Assembly (NCBI GenBank): GCA_026981645.1
Contig: JALSII010000052.1
Location: 34,324-98,323 of the forward strand
Origin: Hyphomicrobiales bacterium
GTDB taxonomy: Bacteria; Pseudomonadota; Alphaproteobacteria; Rhizobiales; Devosiaceae
Direction: 5' to 3'
Length of the DNA: 64,000 bases
Shown here: one piece after another, positions 62,215 to 64,000 of the stretch
Numbering within the stretch: position 1 is the stretch's first letter
Layout: each line of letters begins with the position of its first letter
Made by a program: the position numbers and the translations under genes
The notes under the pieces: generated by a model
The model's database searches: none
What the model was told of the DNA's origin: nothing
The model's input: the letters and a program-made list of their open reading frames with translations, nothing else

Positions 62215-62607
62215 ATGAAGAATATTACTGAAACCCTCTGGGACCGGCTGTTCAACCGGCTTCCACAATCCGAGGCCAACGAAGCTATCCGTATCCTGAA
62301 ACAGGGCGGAAGTTACAAAGACATCGATATTTTCACGCTCAAAGAGGCCGAATATCAGGTGGTACATCACCGCCAGATGGCAAAATCAGCCATTATCGCT
62401 TACCGCCAGTGGAAAAAAAGCCGTCAGGTACGCCGCTTGTTTTCTGTCTTTCGGGACCGTGAAGGCGCAGCTCTTCGAATACATGCCAGAAACATGGCCA
62501 GCCTGTTTCTGGATTCACGGCGTGATTTTGCCGATTTGAGCAAACGATTGATGCAATCCATCTCCAATGACACAGAACTCCAGAATGGTGGGCGCAATGC
62601 AAAATAA
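62215..62607 (+). CDS. Hypothetical helical protein upstream of an HTH gene
   Basis: The 130-residue protein is helical and basic (RQWKKSRQVRRLFSVFRDRE) with no signal or membrane part. An AGGAG 7 bases before the ATG supports the start. Its end overlaps the start of the following HTH gene by 11 bases. It could be a DNA-binding or phage-like regulatory partner, but no family is recognised. Confidence 0.7.
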   Translation: MKNITETLWDRLFNRLPQSEANEAIRILKQGGSYKDIDIFTLKEAEYQVVHHRQMAKSAIIAYRQWKKSRQVRRLFSVFRDREGAALRIHARNMASLFLDSRRDFADLSKRLMQSISNDTELQNGGRNAK

Positions 62608-62971
62608 CGAACGACCCGGATTTGACCGTATGCTGGGCCGCAGGATCAGAGAGGCGCGCCAGTTGCGCGGACTAACGCAAACCCAATTGGGCAAAGCCCT
62701 GGGTGTGAGCTATCAGCAGATTCAGAAGAACGAAACGGGCAGGAGCCGTATATCAGCGCAAAGGCTGGATGATCTGTGCAAAATTCTGCAAATGCCGCTA
62801 TCCTTCTTTTTGGGCAAAGGCGGGTTTCCAGAAAGCCATGGACTGCTTTCAGCAGAGACCGTTCGGCTTGCCGCCAGTATCAGCGAATTGCCCAATGACA
62901 TTATTCAGCGAAATCTCAAAAATCTGGTGTATTCGATTAGCGCCGCCTGGCGTGGCCAGATTAAAACCTGA
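62597..62971 (+). CDS. Xre-family HTH regulator
   Basis: The protein has 124 residues from the ATG at 62597; in-frame ATGs at 62585 and 62567 are alternatives. An Xre helix-turn-helix spans about residues 12-65: IREARQLRGLTQTQLGKALG, then VSYQQIQKNETGRSRISAQR. The phrase GVSYQQIQKNETG is typical of alphaproteobacterial Xre proteins. The C-terminal part (SAETVRLAASISELPND) is helical. It follows the gene at 62215 with an overlap and probably regulates this end of the element. A terminator follows. Confidence 0.88.
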   Translation: MQNNERPGFDRMLGRRIREARQLRGLTQTQLGKALGVSYQQIQKNETGRSRISAQRLDDLCKILQMPLSFFLGKGGFPESHGLLSAETVRLAASISELPNDIIQRNLKNLVYSISAAWRGQIKT

Positions 62972-63008
62972 ACCCAAGAACGCCCCCCAAATGTCCCCGC
63001 AAGAGAAA

Positions 63009-63038
63009 GGCCGCCTTCCCCCAAGGGCGGTCTTTTTT
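63009..63038 (+). terminator. Rho-independent terminator after the Xre gene
   Basis: GGCCGCC-TT pairs with AA-GGGCGGTC (one bulge, one G-U) around a CCCCC loop and is followed by six T residues. It lies 37 bases after the stop at 62971. Confidence 0.75.
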
Positions 63039-63119
63039 GCATGCAACTGGCGTGGGTGGCCGAAATAGAAATGCAACTTGAATATTCTGACACCCAAAAA
63101 ATGAAAAGCACCTACGCGC

Positions 63120-63326
63120 CTACAGCTTAAGAATAAATGACGAAATCTGACGAATTGCGCGCACCGGCGCCCCTACTATCTTATCTTTTATTTCCGCCAT
63201 AGCACTTCCCGCTGCAACATTCGAAAATTCCTCTGCAGACATAATCTCATTTTTGGTATCGCTAACAAATCTCACATCTGTTACCTTGCCGGTGCGTGAG
63301 TCTTTTTCTACGATTTTATAGAACAT
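63120..63326 (-). CDS. Small hypothetical protein of the right-edge cassette
   Basis: The 68-residue protein (MFYKIVEKDSRTGKVTDVRF at the start) has a short beta-like N-terminus and a helical C-terminus ending ISSFILKL. It has no signal peptide. The gene is AT-rich compared with the core. Its start overlaps the end of the upstream gene by 11 bases, so the two form one unit. No family is recognised. Confidence 0.6.
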   Translation of the reverse strand: MFYKIVEKDSRTGKVTDVRFVSDTKNEIMSAEEFSNVAAGSAMAEIKDKIVGAPVRAIRQISSFILKL

Positions 63327-64000
63327 TCAATCTCTCCATTAACTCTTCAAAATTGTCTGCTACACAGCCAAAGTAATATTCGTACTTAATTCTTGTTGCA
63401 AACGCAACGAAAATTTCATTTAGGTGAATTATACTATCATCGTCTCTATGGTTACTTCGATCTGGAAATGCGCCAATCTTATCTGCATCAATCATCCACA
63501 GAAATTTTGGTACTCCACCAATGTCCACACGAAACCCAACCATAGACTTTAAGTGTCGCGATTCTGTTTCTTCGTCAAAATAATTGAACATACCTGCTTC
63601 AGCAAGGGACCGGACGTCTCCTGAGGAGTTCATATTCGTGGTGGTGGCATTCCAAAGATAACACCCGAAACTTTGTTGATCAGTTTGTTGCAACTTTTTT
63701 GTTCTCTCATAAATGCTTGCTACACCCGCGCTGTGGAAACAGTTGACGATATCAAATCCATTTGATTTATTTGGTCTTAAAAACGATGTCACTACGTTCG
63801 CATTTGCAAATCCTCTGTATTGTCGAACATATGTAAGCATTGTGGTATTAAGAGCCTTGTTTATGGCTGATACGCTGTTTTCCGGCCTCATCTTATTGGC
63901 AGAAGACCTTACAACTCTTGTAGGGTTTCCTTTGTGGTACCTTAGAGATGACTTAATTTTTTCGGTTTTATCATCAATAACACTGTTTAGAGCTTCAACA
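63316..64000 (-). CDS. Partial hypothetical protein, possibly GAF-like sensor, cut by window edge
   Basis: The minus-strand frame is open from the stop at 63316 to the window edge, at least 227 codons. An internal ATG at 63891 is therefore probably not the start. The visible part includes RQYRGFANANVVTSFLRPNK, GCYLWNATTTNMNSSGDVRS and FLWMIDADKIGAFPDRSNHR. The alternation of strands and helices with a central conserved-looking NCFHSAG recalls GAF-like sensor domains, but this is an impression. Base composition is clearly more AT-rich than the core, suggesting recent transfer. It overlaps the small gene downstream by 11 bases. Confidence 0.6.
   Translation of the reverse strand, partial: VEALNSVIDDKTEKIKSSLRYHKGNPTRVVRSSANKMRPENSVSAINKALNTTMLTYVRQYRGFANANVVTSFLRPNKSNGFDIVNCFHSAGVASIYERTKKLQQTDQQSFGCYLWNATTTNMNSSGDVRSLAEAGMFNYFDEETESRHLKSMVGFRVDIGGVPKFLWMIDADKIGAFPDRSNHRDDDSIIHLNEIFVAFATRIKYEYYFGCVADNFEELMERLNVL

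Noticed and set aside
46608..64000. Search for a second copy of the tRNA-Arg 3' end (attR)
   Set aside because: No matching stretch was noticed by eye; the other end of the element is probably beyond the window.
1..64000. CRISPR arrays and insertion sequences
   Set aside because: No regularly spaced repeats with spacers and no transposase gene with terminal inverted repeats were seen; the only repeats are the short motifs listed.

Overview
The window reads as a chromosome segment of an alphaproteobacterium, most likely of the Hyphomicrobiales (Rhizobiales). The basis is gene order and family content: gcrA divergent from argD-argF-hslO; phoR/pstSCAB-phoU-phoB; lapA-like-trpF-trpB; rmuC next to def-fmt-truA; rpmH-rnpA-yidC-engB; and GANTC sites near gcrA. 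No database search was possible, so genus and species are not assigned. The core part is moderately GC-rich. It is joined at a tRNA-Arg(ACG) gene (46531-46607) to an accessory block that continues past the right edge.

Core, 1-46.6 kb. (i) 0.1-9 kb: imelysin-like periplasmic protein, a GntR/FCD regulator divergent from mannonate dehydratase uxuA, a CAP-domain lipoprotein, glycerol kinase, a 2-hydroxyacid dehydrogenase, a LapA-like membrane protein, trpF and trpB. trpA does not follow trpB; a decayed HxlR-type regulator lies there. (ii) 9.4-22 kb: hslO/argF/argD, gcrA, the phosphate regulon phoB-phoU-pstBACS with a three-repeat Pho box, phoR and a PPK2 polyphosphate kinase. (iii) 22-35 kb: a sugar block with uxuB-like reductase, kdgK, a five-gene peptide/oligosaccharide-type ABC importer, nagA, nagB and a ROK repressor. 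uxuA, uxuB and kdgK together would turn hexuronates into KDG-6-phosphate, and nagA/nagB would turn GlcNAc-6-phosphate into fructose-6-phosphate. (iv) 35-46.3 kb: truA, fmt, def, rmuC, engB, yidC, rnpA, rpmH, a TVP38/FAD-oxidoreductase pair and a sensor kinase. A short palindromic sequence (TAGGGTCAGGnCCCTA and partial forms) recurs five times in this half, three times sharing its TAG with a stop codon. I did not find it in the accessory block.

Accessory block, 46.6-64 kb. A large serine recombinase abuts the tRNA, and its last 16 codons are the antisense of the tRNA gene. Then come small helper genes and a tightly overlapping minus-strand run (54479-50068) of membrane proteins plus a VirD4/TraG-type coupling ATPase that lacks its own membrane anchor. 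Next are a convergent pair (unknown gene, HExxH metallopeptidase), an exported protein with a DUF1554-like region behind a 7-bp tandem repeat, a probable leading region with ArdA antirestriction, a small serine resolvase, an exported protein with a coiled-coil partner, an HTH regulator/GNAT pair, a second HTH gene, and an AT-rich two-gene cassette cut by the window edge. I see no relaxase and no mating-pore genes here. The element is therefore either an integrative conjugative element continuing to the right or a mobilizable element that borrows transfer machinery.

The least explained parts are the recombinase/tRNA fusion, the membrane/coupling-ATPase cluster, the repeat-fronted exported protein, the HTH+effector/GNAT pair and the right-edge cassette.
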